Assembly: GCA_029243385.1 (NCBI GenBank)
Contig: JAQWSC010000006.1
Location: forward strand, 101,430 to 165,429
Direction of reading: 5' to 3'
Length of the DNA: 64,000 nt
Source of the DNA: Flavobacteriaceae bacterium
GTDB taxonomy: Bacteria; Bacteroidota; Bacteroidia; Flavobacteriales; Flavobacteriaceae
Under the pieces are notes generated by a model. It was not told the DNA's origin, made no database searches, and saw only the letters and a program-made list of their open reading frames with translations. Position 1 is the stretch's first letter. Every line of letters starts with the position of its first letter. Positions 46,830-56,620 of this stretch are shown one piece after another. Position numbers and translations under genes: made by a program.

Positions 46830-48275
46830 ATGGGATATACAGAAGAAGAGTTAAAAAAAGAATTAGAAACCAAAGAATACGAATACGGTTTCTATACTGA
46901 TATTGAAGCAGACACATTCCCTGTGGGTCTTAGTGAAGAAATTGTTATTGCTATATCCCAGCGTAAAAAAGAACCTAAGTGGATGACTCAATGGAGACTA
47001 GAGGCCTACAAGGTTTGGAAAGAAATGGAAGAGCCCGATTGGGCAAACGTAAATTATACCAAACCCGATTTTCAAGCCATTTCATATTATTCGGCGCCCA
47101 AATCCAAAGACAAATACAACAGTTTGGATGAGGTTGATCCAGAACTTCTTGATACTTTCAAACGTTTAGGAATTTCTATTGACGAACAAAAAAAACTAGC
47201 CGGTGTTGCCGTCGATATTGTTATGGACTCTGTATCTGTAGCCACTACATTCAAAGATACCTTGGCAAAAAAGGGGATTATTTTTTGTTCCATTTCCGAA
47301 GCCATCCAGGAACATCCCGAATTGGTTAAAAAATATTTAGGAACTGTGGTTCCACAAAAAGACAATTATTACGCAGCACTCAATTCGGCCGTGTTTTCAG
47401 ACGGTTCATTTTGTTACATCCCAAAAGGAGTGCGATGTCCCATGGAACTCTCAACGTATTTTAGAATCAATCAAGCTGGAACTGGGCAATTTGAAAGAAC
47501 CCTAGTTATTGCTGATAAAGAAAGTTATGTGAGCTATTTGGAAGGTTGTACGGCTCCTTCAAGAGACGAAAACCAATTGCACGCTGCAGTAGTAGAACTA
47601 ATTGCTTTGGACGATGCTGAAATCAAATATTCAACCGTACAAAACTGGTTTCCTGGTGACAAAGATGGAAAAGGTGGCGTTTTTAATTTTGTGACCAAAA
47701 GAGGAATTTGTCACGATCGTTCCAAAATATCTTGGACACAAGTAGAAACAGGATCAGCAGTAACCTGGAAATATCCTTCTTGTATCTTGAAAGGCGATCA
47801 CAGTATTGGCGAATTTTACTCAATTGCTGTGACCAACAACCTGCAACAAGCCGATACGGGGACCAAAATGATTCATTTGGGAAAGGATACAAAAAGTACC
47901 ATTATCTCCAAAGGAATTTCTGCTGGGAAATCTCAAAACAGTTACCGTGGATTGGTGCAAATTAATGGGCGTGCCGAAAATGCACGAAATTTTTCACAAT
48001 GCGATTCTCTTTTGATGGGAAATGCTTGTGGAGCTCACACTTTTCCCTACATCGAAGCCAAAAACAAAACAGCTAAGATTGAACACGAAGCTACTACCAG
48101 TAAAATTGGTGAAGATCAAATTTTTTATTGCAACCAACGAGGTATTGATACCGAAAAAGCCATTGCACTTATTGTCAATGGATTTAGCAAAGAAGTCTTA
48201 AATAAGCTCCCTATGGAATTTGCCGTAGAAGCTCAAAAATTATTAGAAATATCCTTGGAAGGATCAGTGGGTTAA
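46830..48275 (+). CDS. sufB: Fe-S cluster scaffold protein SufB
   Basis: 481 residues. Long parallel beta-helix core; recognisable segments include [94 protein letters not shown] and [18 protein letters not shown], with conserved Cys residues. Forms the SufBC2D complex on which clusters are built. Followed by a lipoprotein gene instead of sufC, an unusual order. Confidence 0.97.
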   Translation: MGYTEEELKKELETKEYEYGFYTDIEADTFPVGLSEEIVIAISQRKKEPKWMTQWRLEAYKVWKEMEEPDWANVNYTKPDFQAISYYSAPKSKDKYNSLDEVDPELLDTFKRLGISIDEQKKLAGVAVDIVMDSVSVATTFKDTLAKKGIIFCSISEAIQEHPELVKKYLGTVVPQKDNYYAALNSAVFSDGSFCYIPKGVRCPMELSTYFRINQAGTGQFERTLVIADKESYVSYLEGCTAPSRDENQLHAAVVELIALDDAEIKYSTVQNWFPGDKDGKGGVFNFVTKRGICHDRSKISWTQVETGSAVTWKYPSCILKGDHSIGEFYSIAVTNNLQQADTGTKMIHLGKDTKSTIISKGISAGKSQNSYRGLVQINGRAENARNFSQCDSLLMGNACGAHTFPYIEAKNKTAKIEHEATTSKIGEDQIFYCNQRGIDTEKAIALIVNGFSKEVLNKLPMEFAVEAQKLLEISLEGSVG

Positions 48276-48287
48276 ATACAATGAAAG

Positions 48288-48659
48288 ATGAAAAAAATAC
48301 TTTTTTTATTTATTGGAGTGTTACTGTTTTGGAGTTGTACATCTCCAAAAAAAACAGCCAAACAAACTGAAGCAATCTCTCTAGATGGGGAGTTTTTATA
48401 CCTAAATGATGCTGCGGTTTTGAACACAGGCACCGATATTTATGGGGTTGTCATTGATCAAAAACTTGTAGAGCTGGATCTACAAACAAGACCGCTTCAG
48501 AAAGACGAATACGATATGGTTCAGGTATTCATCAAAGGAATTGTTACAAAAAATCCGAATGAAGAAGGATGGGGAAACCTTGTACGCATAGTAGCTATAG
48601 ATTCTGTAGCTCCGTCAATCCCAGAAAACAACTCAATCATTAAATTAAGCACACAATAA
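48288..48659 (+). CDS. small lipoprotein inserted between sufB and sufC
   Basis: 123 residues with a lipoprotein signal ([17 protein letters not shown], Cys17). The mature part contains [39 protein letters not shown] and [16 protein letters not shown], beta-rich with no catalytic motif; the strand pattern could fit a small OB-like domain. It starts 12 bases after sufB and ends 2 bases before sufC, so it is co-transcribed with the cytoplasmic Suf machinery, although its product should be in the periplasm or outer membrane. I do not recognise the family. Confidence 0.8.
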   Translation: MKKILFLFIGVLLFWSCTSPKKTAKQTEAISLDGEFLYLNDAAVLNTGTDIYGVVIDQKLVELDLQTRPLQKDEYDMVQVFIKGIVTKNPNEEGWGNLVRIVAIDSVAPSIPENNSIIKLSTQ

Positions 48660-48661
48660 CT

Positions 48662-49408
48662 ATGTTAAGTATCGACAACCTCCACGCCAGTGTAGAAAAT
48701 AAATCTATTTTAAATGGAATCAGCCTTGATGTAAAAGCTGGAGAAGTCCACGCAATCATGGGACCCAATGGCTCTGGAAAAAGCACTCTTTCGTCAGTCA
48801 TTGCAGGTAGTGAGGAATATGAGGTTACTAAAGGAACCATTTTACTGAACGGAGAAGATATTGAAGAATTGGATGCCGAATCAAGAGCCCACAAAGGGAT
48901 CTTTTTGTCTTTTCAATACCCTGTAGAAATCCCTGGAGTAACCGTTACCAACTTTATCAAGACAGCCATCAATGCTTCTCGAAAAGCACAAGGTCTTGAT
49001 GAAATGCCTGCTAAAGACATGCTCAAAAAAATTAGAGACAAAGCAAATCTTTTAGAAATAGATTCGCGTTTTTTATCTCGATCGCTTAACCAAGGGTTTT
49101 CTGGAGGAGAAAAAAAACGAAATGAAATTTTTCAAATGGCTATGCTAGATCCCAAGCTTGCCATACTCGACGAAACCGATTCGGGACTCGATATTGATGC
49201 CCTTAGAATTGTTGCCAATGGTGTCAACAAATTGCGAAATGAAAACAATGCTATTGTGGTCATTACACACTATCAACGTCTGTTGGATTACATAGTCCCT
49301 GATTTTGTACACGTTTTGCACGAGGGCAAAATCGTCAAGTCTGGAACAAAAGAGTTAGCCCTTGAACTCGAAGAAAAAGGCTACGACTGGATTAAAAAAG
49401 GAGCTTAG
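48662..49408 (+). CDS. sufC: Fe-S assembly ATPase SufC
   Basis: 248 residues, ABC-type ATPase: Walker [20 protein letters not shown]-loop [13 protein letters not shown], signature [17 protein letters not shown], Walker [18 protein letters not shown] and switch His [13 protein letters not shown]. It powers conformational change in SufBC2D. It begins 2 bases after the lipoprotein stop and is followed by sufD 29 bases on. Confidence 0.97.
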   Translation: MLSIDNLHASVENKSILNGISLDVKAGEVHAIMGPNGSGKSTLSSVIAGSEEYEVTKGTILLNGEDIEELDAESRAHKGIFLSFQYPVEIPGVTVTNFIKTAINASRKAQGLDEMPAKDMLKKIRDKANLLEIDSRFLSRSLNQGFSGGEKKRNEIFQMAMLDPKLAILDETDSGLDIDALRIVANGVNKLRNENNAIVVITHYQRLLDYIVPDFVHVLHEGKIVKSGTKELALELEEKGYDWIKKGA

Positions 49409-49437
49409 TTCATTCCAAAATTTCAATAAAACGCACC

Positions 49438-50754
49438 ATGCAATTAGAAGAAAAATTAATGTCATCGTTTGTTGCTTTCGAGTCCGAAGTTGACACCTTA
49501 GCTCCTGTACATGATGTTCGTGAAAAGGCATTAAAGTCGTTTGAAAAATTAGGGTTTCCTACCAAAAAAAATGAAGAGTGGAAATACACACCGCTCAATA
49601 CGCTTCTTAAAGAAGACTTTCATATTTTTTCAAAGCACGACAACACGATAGAATTTAAGGAAGTTAAGCAGTATTTCATCCATGACATAGACACTTTCAA
49701 AATTGTTTTCGTCGATGGGGTTTACAACTCATTTTTATCCGAAACCACACATGAAGGAGCAGATATTTGTTTGTTATCTGCTGCACTAACACAGTCAAAA
49801 TATAAAAAAGTTATTGCCGATTATTTCAATCAAATGGCGGCAGAAAATGATGCCTTTACCTCTTTGAATACGGCTTTTGCCAAAGAAGGTGCTTACATCT
49901 ATATTCCCGAAAAAAAGATTCTTGAAAAACCCATTCAAATCATTCACTTTTCTACGGGAAATGATGCTGCTTTGATGCTACAACCTCGCAACCTAATCGT
50001 TGTAGGAAAACAAGCTGAAGTGCAAATTATTGAGCGACACCAAAGTCTTTCCTCTCAAAAAGTATTTACCAATTCTGTGACAGAAATTTATGCGGATCAG
50101 AGGGCTCAAGTGGATTATTATAAAATTCAAAACGATCAAGAAGAAGCTTCGTTGATTGACAACACCTACATTCGACAAGAAAAAGAAAGCCACGCCAAAG
50201 TCCATACATTTTCTTTTGGTGGAAAACTTACACGAAACAATTTGAACTTCTTTCACAACGACGAACGCATTGAGTCCACTCTAAAAGGTATAACCATTAT
50301 TGAGAACAAGCAACTGGTTGATCATCACACATTGGTGCATCATGCAAGTCCTAATTGCGAGAGTCATCAGGATTACAAAGGAATTTATGCCGACACATCT
50401 ACTGGCGTTTTTAACGGAAAGGTCATTGTCGAAAAAGAAGCGCAAAAAACCAATGCATTTCAACAAAACAATAACATTTTAATTGACGATAAAGCAACCA
50501 TAAACTCCAAACCACAGCTTGAAATTTTTGCAGATGACGTAAAATGCTCTCATGGATGTACGATTGGTCAATTGGATGAGGATGCGCTCTTTTATTTAAG
50601 AACAAGAGGAATTCCCAAAAAAGAGGCCAAAGCTTTGATGACATATGCCTTTGCAAACAACGTGTTGGAAAGCGTTCAAATACCTTCTGTTAAATCCAGA
50701 ATTAATAAAATAATAGCAACCAAGTTAGGTGTTGATTTGGGGTTTGATGTATAA
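49438..50754 (+). CDS. sufD: Fe-S cluster assembly protein SufD
   Basis: 438 residues, a SufB paralogue with a beta-helix core: N-terminal KLGFPTKKNEEWKYTPLNTL, KIVFVDGVYNSFLS, HTLVHHASPNCESHQDYKGI, GVFNGKVIVEKEAQKTNAFQ, FADDVKCSHGCTIGQLDEDA and LFYLRTRGIPKKEAKALM. It is a structural partner of SufB in the SufBC2D scaffold. It is followed 3 bases later by sufS, which implies coupled translation. Confidence 0.96.
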   Translation: MQLEEKLMSSFVAFESEVDTLAPVHDVREKALKSFEKLGFPTKKNEEWKYTPLNTLLKEDFHIFSKHDNTIEFKEVKQYFIHDIDTFKIVFVDGVYNSFLSETTHEGADICLLSAALTQSKYKKVIADYFNQMAAENDAFTSLNTAFAKEGAYIYIPEKKILEKPIQIIHFSTGNDAALMLQPRNLIVVGKQAEVQIIERHQSLSSQKVFTNSVTEIYADQRAQVDYYKIQNDQEEASLIDNTYIRQEKESHAKVHTFSFGGKLTRNNLNFFHNDERIESTLKGITIIENKQLVDHHTLVHHASPNCESHQDYKGIYADTSTGVFNGKVIVEKEAQKTNAFQQNNNILIDDKATINSKPQLEIFADDVKCSHGCTIGQLDEDALFYLRTRGIPKKEAKALMTYAFANNVLESVQIPSVKSRINKIIATKLGVDLGFDV

Positions 50755-50757
50755 AAA

Positions 50758-51975
50758 ATGGGACTAAATATTGAAAAAATTCGCGCTGATTTTCCCATCC
50801 TTGACCGTAAGGTTAACGGACAACAATTGGCCTATTTTGACAATGCCGCAACCTCGCAAACTCCTCGACAAGTCATTAACAGTATTGTCAAATACTACGA
50901 GACCATTAATGCCAACATTCACAGAGGAGTTCATACACTCAGTCAAGAAGCAACCGATGCTTATGAGGCTGGTAGAGAAAAAGTTCGAAAGCATTTTAAT
51001 GTGCAGCATTCGCATGAAATTATATTTACCTCGGGAACGACACACAGTATCAATTTAGTGGCTTCAGGATTTGGTTCGCTGCTTCAAAAAGGAGATGAAA
51101 TCATCGTTTCTGCTTTGGAACACCATTCCAATATTGTTCCCTGGCAAATGATGTGTGAAAAAACAGGGGTTGTGCTAAAAGTTATTCCCATGACGCTTTC
51201 TGGAGAGCTGGACATGGAAAAATACACCCAATTATTGAGTGCTAAGACAAAGTTAGTTTTTGTAAATCATGTCTCAAATGCCTTAGGAACTATCAATCCT
51301 ATCGAAAAAATAATCTCCCAAGCACACGAAATAGGTGCTGCGGTATTGATTGACGGTGCGCAAGCAGCACCCCATATAAAGGCTGATTTACAGGAATTGG
51401 ATGTGGATTTTTACACCGTATCGGCACACAAGATATGCGGTCCTACCGGCGTGGGAATTTTGTATGGAAAAGAAGAGTGGCTTCGAAAACTCCCACCCTA
51501 TCAAGGGGGTGGAGAAATGATTGCTGAGGTAACTTTTGAAGAAACAACCTATGCCGATTTGCCTCATAAATTTGAAGCAGGAACTCCCAACATCTGCGGA
51601 GGCATTGCTTTTGGTGCGGCTTTGGATTATATGAATCAAATTGGGTTTGATAAAGTCGCTTCATACGAACACGAGTTGCTCACTTACGCTACCGAAAAAC
51701 TTCTTGAGATTGACGGATTAAAAATTTACGGAGAATCCTTACAAAAAACGGCAGTAATTTCATTTAATGTTGGAAATATTCACCCCTACGACATTGGTAC
51801 ACTGCTCGATAAAATGGGAATTGCAGTTCGAACAGGGCATCATTGTGCTCAGCCCATTATGGATTACTTTCAAATCCCAGGAACCATTCGAGCTTCCTTT
51901 TCATTTTACAATACCTTTGAAGAAATAGATCGATTGGTAGGTGGTGTTAAGAAATCCGTTATGATGCTAAGCTAA
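50758..51975 (+). CDS. sufS: cysteine desulfurase SufS
   Basis: 405 residues, PLP-dependent class V aminotransferase fold: YFDNAATSQTPRQVINSIV, FTSGTTHSINLVAS, ALEHHSNIVPWQM, LIDGAQAAPH, the PLP lysine in TVSAHKICGPTGVGILYG and the catalytic cysteine in AVRTGHHCAQPIMDYF. It releases sulfur from cysteine as a persulfide for SufE. The HCAQP context is that of SufS-type (group II) enzymes. Confidence 0.97.
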   Translation: MGLNIEKIRADFPILDRKVNGQQLAYFDNAATSQTPRQVINSIVKYYETINANIHRGVHTLSQEATDAYEAGREKVRKHFNVQHSHEIIFTSGTTHSINLVASGFGSLLQKGDEIIVSALEHHSNIVPWQMMCEKTGVVLKVIPMTLSGELDMEKYTQLLSAKTKLVFVNHVSNALGTINPIEKIISQAHEIGAAVLIDGAQAAPHIKADLQELDVDFYTVSAHKICGPTGVGILYGKEEWLRKLPPYQGGGEMIAEVTFEETTYADLPHKFEAGTPNICGGIAFGAALDYMNQIGFDKVASYEHELLTYATEKLLEIDGLKIYGESLQKTAVISFNVGNIHPYDIGTLLDKMGIAVRTGHHCAQPIMDYFQIPGTIRASFSFYNTFEEIDRLVGGVKKSVMMLS

Positions 51976-51979
51976 TTTG

Positions 51980-51987
51980 TATCTTTG
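51980..51987 (+). promoter_or_regulatory. possible internal -7 element before sufE
   Basis: TATCTTTG matches TAnnTTTG, 19 bases before the sufE ATG and just after sufS. With no -33 partner it could be chance, but it would allow separate expression of sufE-sufT-DUF2480. Confidence 0.3.
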
Positions 51988-52006
51988 TGACCTAAATTGT
52001 AAAACG

Positions 52007-52429
52007 ATGAGCATTCAAGAAATTCAAAACGAAATTGTAGAAGAGTTTAGTCTCTTTGATGACTGGATGCAACGCTATGAATACATGATTGAATTAGGGA
52101 AATCACTTCCTTTAATTGAAGATCAGTATAAAATGGACGAAAACATTATCAAAGGATGCCAAAGTAGAGTTTGGGTTCATGCAGAACTCAATGACGACAA
52201 AATTGTATTTACTGCAGATAGCGATGCTATCATTACCAAAGGGATCATTGCTATTCTGATTCGGGCTTTTTCACACCAACATCCCAAAGATATTTTAGAT
52301 GCAAACACAGATTTTATTGACGAAATTGGATTGAAAGAACACCTTTCTCCAACCCGTGCCAATGGTCTTGTTTCCATGATCAAGCAATTAAAAATGTATG
52401 CCATTGCATATCAAACACAGTTAAATTAA
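52007..52429 (+). CDS. sufE: sulfur acceptor protein SufE
   Basis: 140 residues from the ATG at 52007 (MSIQEIQNEIVEEFSLFDDW); the in-frame codons back to 51977 lie across the possible -7 element. The active cysteine is in IIKGCQSRVWVHAEL. KGIIAILIRAFSHQHPKDIL and LSPTRANGLVSMIKQLKMYA are typical SufE helices. It accepts persulfide sulfur from SufS and hands it to SufB. Confidence 0.96.
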   Translation: MSIQEIQNEIVEEFSLFDDWMQRYEYMIELGKSLPLIEDQYKMDENIIKGCQSRVWVHAELNDDKIVFTADSDAIITKGIIAILIRAFSHQHPKDILDANTDFIDEIGLKEHLSPTRANGLVSMIKQLKMYAIAYQTQLN

Positions 52430-52434
52430 ATCGT

Positions 52435-52761
52435 ATGTCAACAACTCCTCTTGATCCCAATGCATTGGGCGAAAAAATTGTTCAGGTTCTTAAAACAATC
52501 TATGATCCCGAAATCCCTGTTGACATCTATGAGTTGGGATTGATTTATGATGTTTTTGTCAATGAAGATTTTGAAGTAAAACTGTTAATGACGCTTACTA
52601 CTCCCAATTGCCCTGTTGCCGAAACTTTGCCTTTGGAAGTTGAAGAAAAAGTAAAGTCGATTGATGAAATTAAAGATGTAGAGCTTGAGCTTACATTTGA
52701 TCCACCATGGACACGAGACTTGATGAGTGAGGAAGCAAAATTAGAACTTGGTTTTTTATAA
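52435..52761 (+). CDS. sufT: SufT-like / MIP18 family (DUF59) Fe-S assembly protein
   Basis: 108 residues. KTIYDPEIPVDIYELGLIYD is the DUF59 opening and LTTPNCPVAETLPLEVEEKV contains the conserved cysteine; FDPPWTRDLMSEEAKLELGF ends it. DUF59 proteins act as auxiliary Fe-S maturation factors. It lies 5 bases after sufE and directly abuts the DUF2480 gene. Single-domain form, not fused to the Mrp ATPase. Confidence 0.93.
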   Translation: MSTTPLDPNALGEKIVQVLKTIYDPEIPVDIYELGLIYDVFVNEDFEVKLLMTLTTPNCPVAETLPLEVEEKVKSIDEIKDVELELTFDPPWTRDLMSEEAKLELGFL

Positions 52762-53265
52762 ATGTCACAAGAAATCGTCAATCGCGTTGCCAATAGCAAA
52801 CTAATCACCATTGATTTGGAAGATTTTTATCCCAAAGGTGAACGAGTTTCTGTAGATTTAAAAGATTGGCTGGAAGAAGGGCTCATTCTTCGTGAAAAAA
52901 GCTTTCGTGATGCTGTAAACAATTACGATTGGGAACAACACAAAAATCAATACATTGCCCTTCACTGTTCTTCGGAAGCAATTGTACCGGGTTGGGCTTA
53001 CATGCTTTTAACAACCAAACTTTCCCCGATTTGTCAAAAAGTAGTCATCGGGACTATCGAAACTTTAGACTCGCTATTGTTTCAGGAAATACTCTCCAAT
53101 TTGGATGTTGATGCTTATGAAGATAAACCTGTTATTATCAAGGGATGTGCGCATTTACCGATTCCCAAAAATGCATACGTAACACTTGTATCGATATTAC
53201 AGCCGAAAGTAAAAAGCCTCATGTATGGTGAAGCTTGTTCTTCGGTTCCTCTTTTTAAAACATAA
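52762..53265 (+). CDS. DUF2480 family protein
   Basis: 167 residues starting MSQEIVNRVANSKLITIDLE, the usual DUF2480 beginning. AIVPGWAYMLLTTKLSP and PVIIKGCAHLPIPKNAYVTL are family-typical segments, and GEACSSVPLFK ends it. Cytoplasmic, no signal. The start codon immediately follows the sufT stop with no gap, so it is translated with the suf genes. Function unknown; its constant position at the end of suf operons in Flavobacteriaceae suggests a role in Fe-S metabolism. Confidence 0.9.
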   Translation: MSQEIVNRVANSKLITIDLEDFYPKGERVSVDLKDWLEEGLILREKSFRDAVNNYDWEQHKNQYIALHCSSEAIVPGWAYMLLTTKLSPICQKVVIGTIETLDSLLFQEILSNLDVDAYEDKPVIIKGCAHLPIPKNAYVTLVSILQPKVKSLMYGEACSSVPLFKT

Positions 53266-53292
53266 TTAACAACCTTTAAATTTTTACCTCAA

Positions 53293-54213
53293 ATGACAAA
53301 AACAATCCTACTCTTACTTACTCTAATTCCTGTTTTTGTAACTGGACAAGAAACCCCACAAGATTCTATTCCCATGTGGAAAAAATCAGGAACTATCAGC
53401 CTGCTAATTAATCAGGCTGCCTTTAGTAACTGGACTTCCGGTGGAGAAAACAATGTCGCCGCTACATTGGCCATTAATTACGATATCAACTATTACAAAA
53501 AGGGTTGGTCTTGGGACACTAAAATTATAGGAGCATATGGAGTCAATAAAAGCGCCAATAGCTCGTATTACAAAAAAACAGATGATCGTATTGAAATTAA
53601 CTCTTTATTGGGTAAAAAATTCAACAAAGAATGGAGCTATTCTAGTTTTTTAAATTTTAAAACCCAATTCGGAAGTGGATACAACTTCGGAACGGATGAA
53701 AACAATGAAGAAACCCGAACACTTACAAGTCAATTTTTTTCTCCTGCCTACCTTCAACTTGGAGTTGGGTTGTATTGGAAAAAAAGCAATGACTTATGGG
53801 TGAATATAGCCCCTTTTACTGGACAACTTACTATGGTGAGTAATAAGTTTACGCAAAATTTAAAAGATGAAGAAACATTTTTTGGTGTGGGTCGAGGAAA
53901 CAGCGCGCGTTTTGAATTGGGAGCTTCGTTAAAGGCCTTTTATAAAATAGAGGTGCTTGAAAATGTAACACTAGAGCACTACTTGAGTCTCTACTCGGAC
54001 TATTTGGAAAAAGCGAAAAACATCGATATTGACTACACGTTAAAGGCAGTTATGAAGATCAACGACTATTTATCGACCAACTTAGTTATACAAACGGTGT
54101 ACGATGATGATGCCATCAAACGTGTTCAACTTCGAGAAATTTTTGGACTGGGGCTTACCGCAGATTTGAACAAGGTTTACTCGAAACTTTCAGGGTACAA
54201 AAAGTTATTGTAA
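53293..54213 (+). CDS. DUF3078 outer-membrane protein
   Basis: 306 residues with signal peptide MTKTILLLLTLIPVFVTGQ. Family opening WKKSGTISLLINQAAFSNWT plus SGGENNVAATLAINYDINY, then GWSWDTKIIGAYGVNKS, and alternating strands to the end. Predicted outer-membrane beta barrel common in Bacteroidota; function unknown. Its last 37 bases overlap the convergent hflX gene, an unusually long overlap that still leaves both frames intact. Confidence 0.88.
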   Translation: MTKTILLLLTLIPVFVTGQETPQDSIPMWKKSGTISLLINQAAFSNWTSGGENNVAATLAINYDINYYKKGWSWDTKIIGAYGVNKSANSSYYKKTDDRIEINSLLGKKFNKEWSYSSFLNFKTQFGSGYNFGTDENNEETRTLTSQFFSPAYLQLGVGLYWKKSNDLWVNIAPFTGQLTMVSNKFTQNLKDEETFFGVGRGNSARFELGASLKAFYKIEVLENVTLEHYLSLYSDYLEKAKNIDIDYTLKAVMKINDYLSTNLVIQTVYDDDAIKRVQLREIFGLGLTADLNKVYSKLSGYKKLL

Positions 54214-55382
54214 GGAAATCGAGTAACATGAATTTCTCTTACTTTTTGATAAACTTTTTGGCGAAATTCCTCTAGGTTTTCTTTTTTAAGAGCCGACATA
54301 AATAATGCTTGTCCGTTCATTTTGGCCATCCACGTTTGCTCCCATTCTTTGAGGGTGTAGTGTCTTGAAGTACGCACTGTAACAAGATCATCTTCATCAA
54401 GTATTTCAGGCTGATAGGCGTCGATTTTGTTGAATAGCATCAAGGTGGGTTTTTCTTGAATATTGATATCTGCTAAGGTTTGATTGACCGACTGTATGTG
54501 GTCTTCAAAATTGGGGTGTGAAATATCTACGACATGCAATAACAGGTCTGCTTCGTGAACCTCATCGAGGGTGCTTTTAAACGACTCTATCAGTTGTGTG
54601 GGAAGTTTTCGAATAAACCCAACGGTATCACTCAAAAGAAAAGGCAAGTTACCAATAACAACTTTTCGAACCGTAGTGTCGAGGGTAGCAAAAAGTTTGT
54701 TTTCAGCAAACACTTTACTTTTGCTAATCACGTTCATCAATGTTGATTTTCCTACATTGGTATATCCAACTAGAGCCACTCTTACTAGGGCTCCCCGATT
54801 GCCACGTTGTGTTGCCATTTGTTTGTCAATGGCTTGTATTTTCTTTTTTAGCAACGAAATTTTATCCCTAACAATCCTTCGGTCAGTTTCGATTTCGGTT
54901 TCTCCAGGTCCACGCATTCCAATACCTCCACGTTGACGCTCCAAGTGAGTCCAAAGCCCTGTAAGACGCGGAAGTAAGTATTGGTATTGAGCCAATTCTA
55001 CTTGGGTTCGTGCATAACTGGTTTGGGCGCGTTGAGCAAAAATATCAAGGATCAAACCGGTTCGATCCAAAATTTTACATTTCAACTCTTTTTCAATGTT
55101 TTTTTGTTGAGCTGGGGTCAATTCATCGTCAAAAATTACAGCACCAACATCGTTAGCTTTGACAAACTGAGAAACTTCTTCGAGCTTTCCAGCACCTATC
55201 ATTGTTTTGGGATGTGGAGGGTCAATTTTTTGAGTAAATCGTTTGCTAACCTCGCCTCCTGCGGTATAGGTTAGAAATGACAATTCATCCAAATATTCTT
55301 TTGACTTAACTTCGTCTTGTTCTTTGTTGATGATACCGACCAATACGGTTTTTTCGAACTGAAGATTGTTTTTTTCAATCAT
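54177..55382 (-). CDS. hflX: GTPase HflX
   Basis: 401 residues. N-terminal HflX domain (TMIGAGKLEEVSQFVKANDV, VIFDDELTPAQQKNIEKEL, ILDRTGLILDIFAQRAQT), GGIGMRGPGETEIETDRR, then the G domain: G1 VGYTNVGKSTLMNVI, G3 LSDTVGFIRKLPTQLIESFK and G4 LMLFNKIDAY. It binds ribosomes and rescues or splits stalled ones after heat stress. It overlaps the upstream lpxH-like gene by 4 bases (ATGA-type) and so is co-translated with it. Confidence 0.95.
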   Translation of the reverse strand: MIEKNNLQFEKTVLVGIINKEQDEVKSKEYLDELSFLTYTAGGEVSKRFTQKIDPPHPKTMIGAGKLEEVSQFVKANDVGAVIFDDELTPAQQKNIEKELKCKILDRTGLILDIFAQRAQTSYARTQVELAQYQYLLPRLTGLWTHLERQRGGIGMRGPGETEIETDRRIVRDKISLLKKKIQAIDKQMATQRGNRGALVRVALVGYTNVGKSTLMNVISKSKVFAENKLFATLDTTVRKVVIGNLPFLLSDTVGFIRKLPTQLIESFKSTLDEVHEADLLLHVVDISHPNFEDHIQSVNQTLADINIQEKPTLMLFNKIDAYQPEILDEDDLVTVRTSRHYTLKEWEQTWMAKMNGQALFMSALKKENLEEFRQKVYQKVREIHVTRFPYNNFLYPESFE

Positions 55383-56152
55383 ATAGAATGGGACTTGGGC
55401 TTCCAGTTTTTGAGAGTGAGTAGTTCTCCATCAAACTCAGCATAGGTGTAATACGAAACCCAGTCGCCCAAGTTGATGTATTGAGAATGATCGTTTAGCG
55501 GAATTTCTAAGGGCAAATGCCGGTGTCCAAAAACAAAATAATTGAAATCTTTTTCTTTCAGTTTGTCTTTGGCATATTGGTAGAGCCATTCGTTTTCGGC
55601 ACCGTTAAATTCAACATCATGGTCTCCGGAAATTAACTTGCTTTTCACAGAAAAATACTGAGCAATTCGCACACCAATGTCGGGATGAAGCCAACGAAAA
55701 AGCCATTTACAAATCCGATTGGTAAATATTTTTTTCATGAATTTATACCCACGATCTCCCGGGCCTAGCCCATCGCCGTGTCCAATCAAAAATTGTTTGC
55801 CATTGAACTCGAATTCTTGAGGTTCTGTATAAACTGGGATGTTGAGTTCTTCATTGAAATAGGAATTCATCCATAGATCGTGATTGCCAACAAAAAAATA
55901 AATAGGAATTCCACGGTCTGATAATTCGGCTAATTTTCCGAGGGTACGGGTAAATCCTTTTGGCACAACGGTTTTGTATTCGAACCAAAAATCAAACAAA
56001 TCGCCGAGCAAAAAAATGGCAGCGGCGTCGTCTTTAATGGTGTCTAACCAATCGACAAAATGGCGTTCTCTTTTGGCACTTGCTTTCCTGTTAGGAGCTC
56101 CCAAGTGATTGTCAGAGGCGAAATAGATTTTTTGTCCAGAATCGATATTCAT
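55379..56152 (-). CDS. UDP-2,3-diacylglucosamine diphosphatase-like phosphoesterase
   Basis: 257 residues from the ATG at 56152 (MNIDSGQKIYFASDNHLGAP); the GTG two codons upstream lies inside the -7 element. Calcineurin-like motifs: ASDNHLGAP (DxH with Asp-Asn-His), LLGDLFDFWFEY, FVGNHDLWM, LIGHGDGLGPGDRGYKFMKK and FGHRHLP. The LGDLFDFW and HGDGLGPGD blocks fit LpxH-type lipid A enzymes, which remove UMP from UDP-diacylglucosamine. Peripheral inner-membrane enzyme. It is followed by hflX with a 4-base overlap. Confidence 0.88.
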   Translation of the reverse strand: MNIDSGQKIYFASDNHLGAPNRKASAKRERHFVDWLDTIKDDAAAIFLLGDLFDFWFEYKTVVPKGFTRTLGKLAELSDRGIPIYFFVGNHDLWMNSYFNEELNIPVYTEPQEFEFNGKQFLIGHGDGLGPGDRGYKFMKKIFTNRICKWLFRWLHPDIGVRIAQYFSVKSKLISGDHDVEFNGAENEWLYQYAKDKLKEKDFNYFVFGHRHLPLEIPLNDHSQYINLGDWVSYYTYAEFDGELLTLKNWKPKSHSI

Positions 56153-56157
56153 AGTCA

Positions 56158-56165
56158 CAAAGGTA
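56158..56165 (-). promoter_or_regulatory. -7 promoter element for lpxH-like/hflX
   Basis: CAAAGGTA reads TACCTTTG on the minus strand, matching TAnnTTTG. It lies 5 bases before the ATG at 56152 and within the 12-18 bases after the queD stop. It suggests that lpxH-hflX can be transcribed on its own. Confidence 0.4.
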
Positions 56166-56170
56166 ACGAA

Positions 56171-56620
56171 TTACTGATCGTTAGCATGCCATTCTGCAAA
56201 GGAGGTTTCGGTTTCTTGAAGTTTTAGGGAGTGAAGCTTTACGTTGGGTGGGAGTCGTAATTTTATTTTTTTTGAAAAATCAATAATCATCTCTTCGCTG
56301 GTGGGTTGATAATCCACCAAGATCACTTTATGACCGCTTTTTTCTAGGGTTTTGGCGAGTTCAACGTGTGGAGTGTTTTTGTTAAACACAGTAGCATGAT
56401 CGAAAAGATCAACAATTTCTTCTTTGACAATTTTCTTTAAATCTTTAAAGTCAATTACCATTCCGTATTTTACGTGGTTGCTGTCTTGGATAGGAGTTCC
56501 TAAAACAGTTACAGAGAGTTTGTAACTATGTCCGTGAACGTTTTTGCAGAGTCCGTCGTATCCGTAGAGCGCGTGTCCCGTTTCAAAATTAAATTGCTTT
56601 GTGATGCGAATCAGGCTCAT
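56171..56620 (-). CDS. queD: 6-carboxytetrahydropterin synthase / PTPS family protein
   Basis: 149 residues. Zinc-binding histidines and catalytic cysteine are in FNFETGHALYGYDGLCKNVH followed by GHSY; DLFDHATVFNKNTPHV and LKLQETETSFAEWHAND complete the active site. The enzyme converts dihydroneopterin triphosphate to carboxytetrahydropterin for queuosine, or acts in pterin synthesis; QueD is the likelier role in this phylum, but queC, queE and queF are not in the window. Overlaps the upstream enoyl-CoA hydratase gene by 4 bases. Confidence 0.9.
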   Translation of the reverse strand: MSLIRITKQFNFETGHALYGYDGLCKNVHGHSYKLSVTVLGTPIQDSNHVKYGMVIDFKDLKKIVKEEIVDLFDHATVFNKNTPHVELAKTLEKSGHKVILVDYQPTSEEMIIDFSKKIKLRLPPNVKLHSLKLQETETSFAEWHANDQ

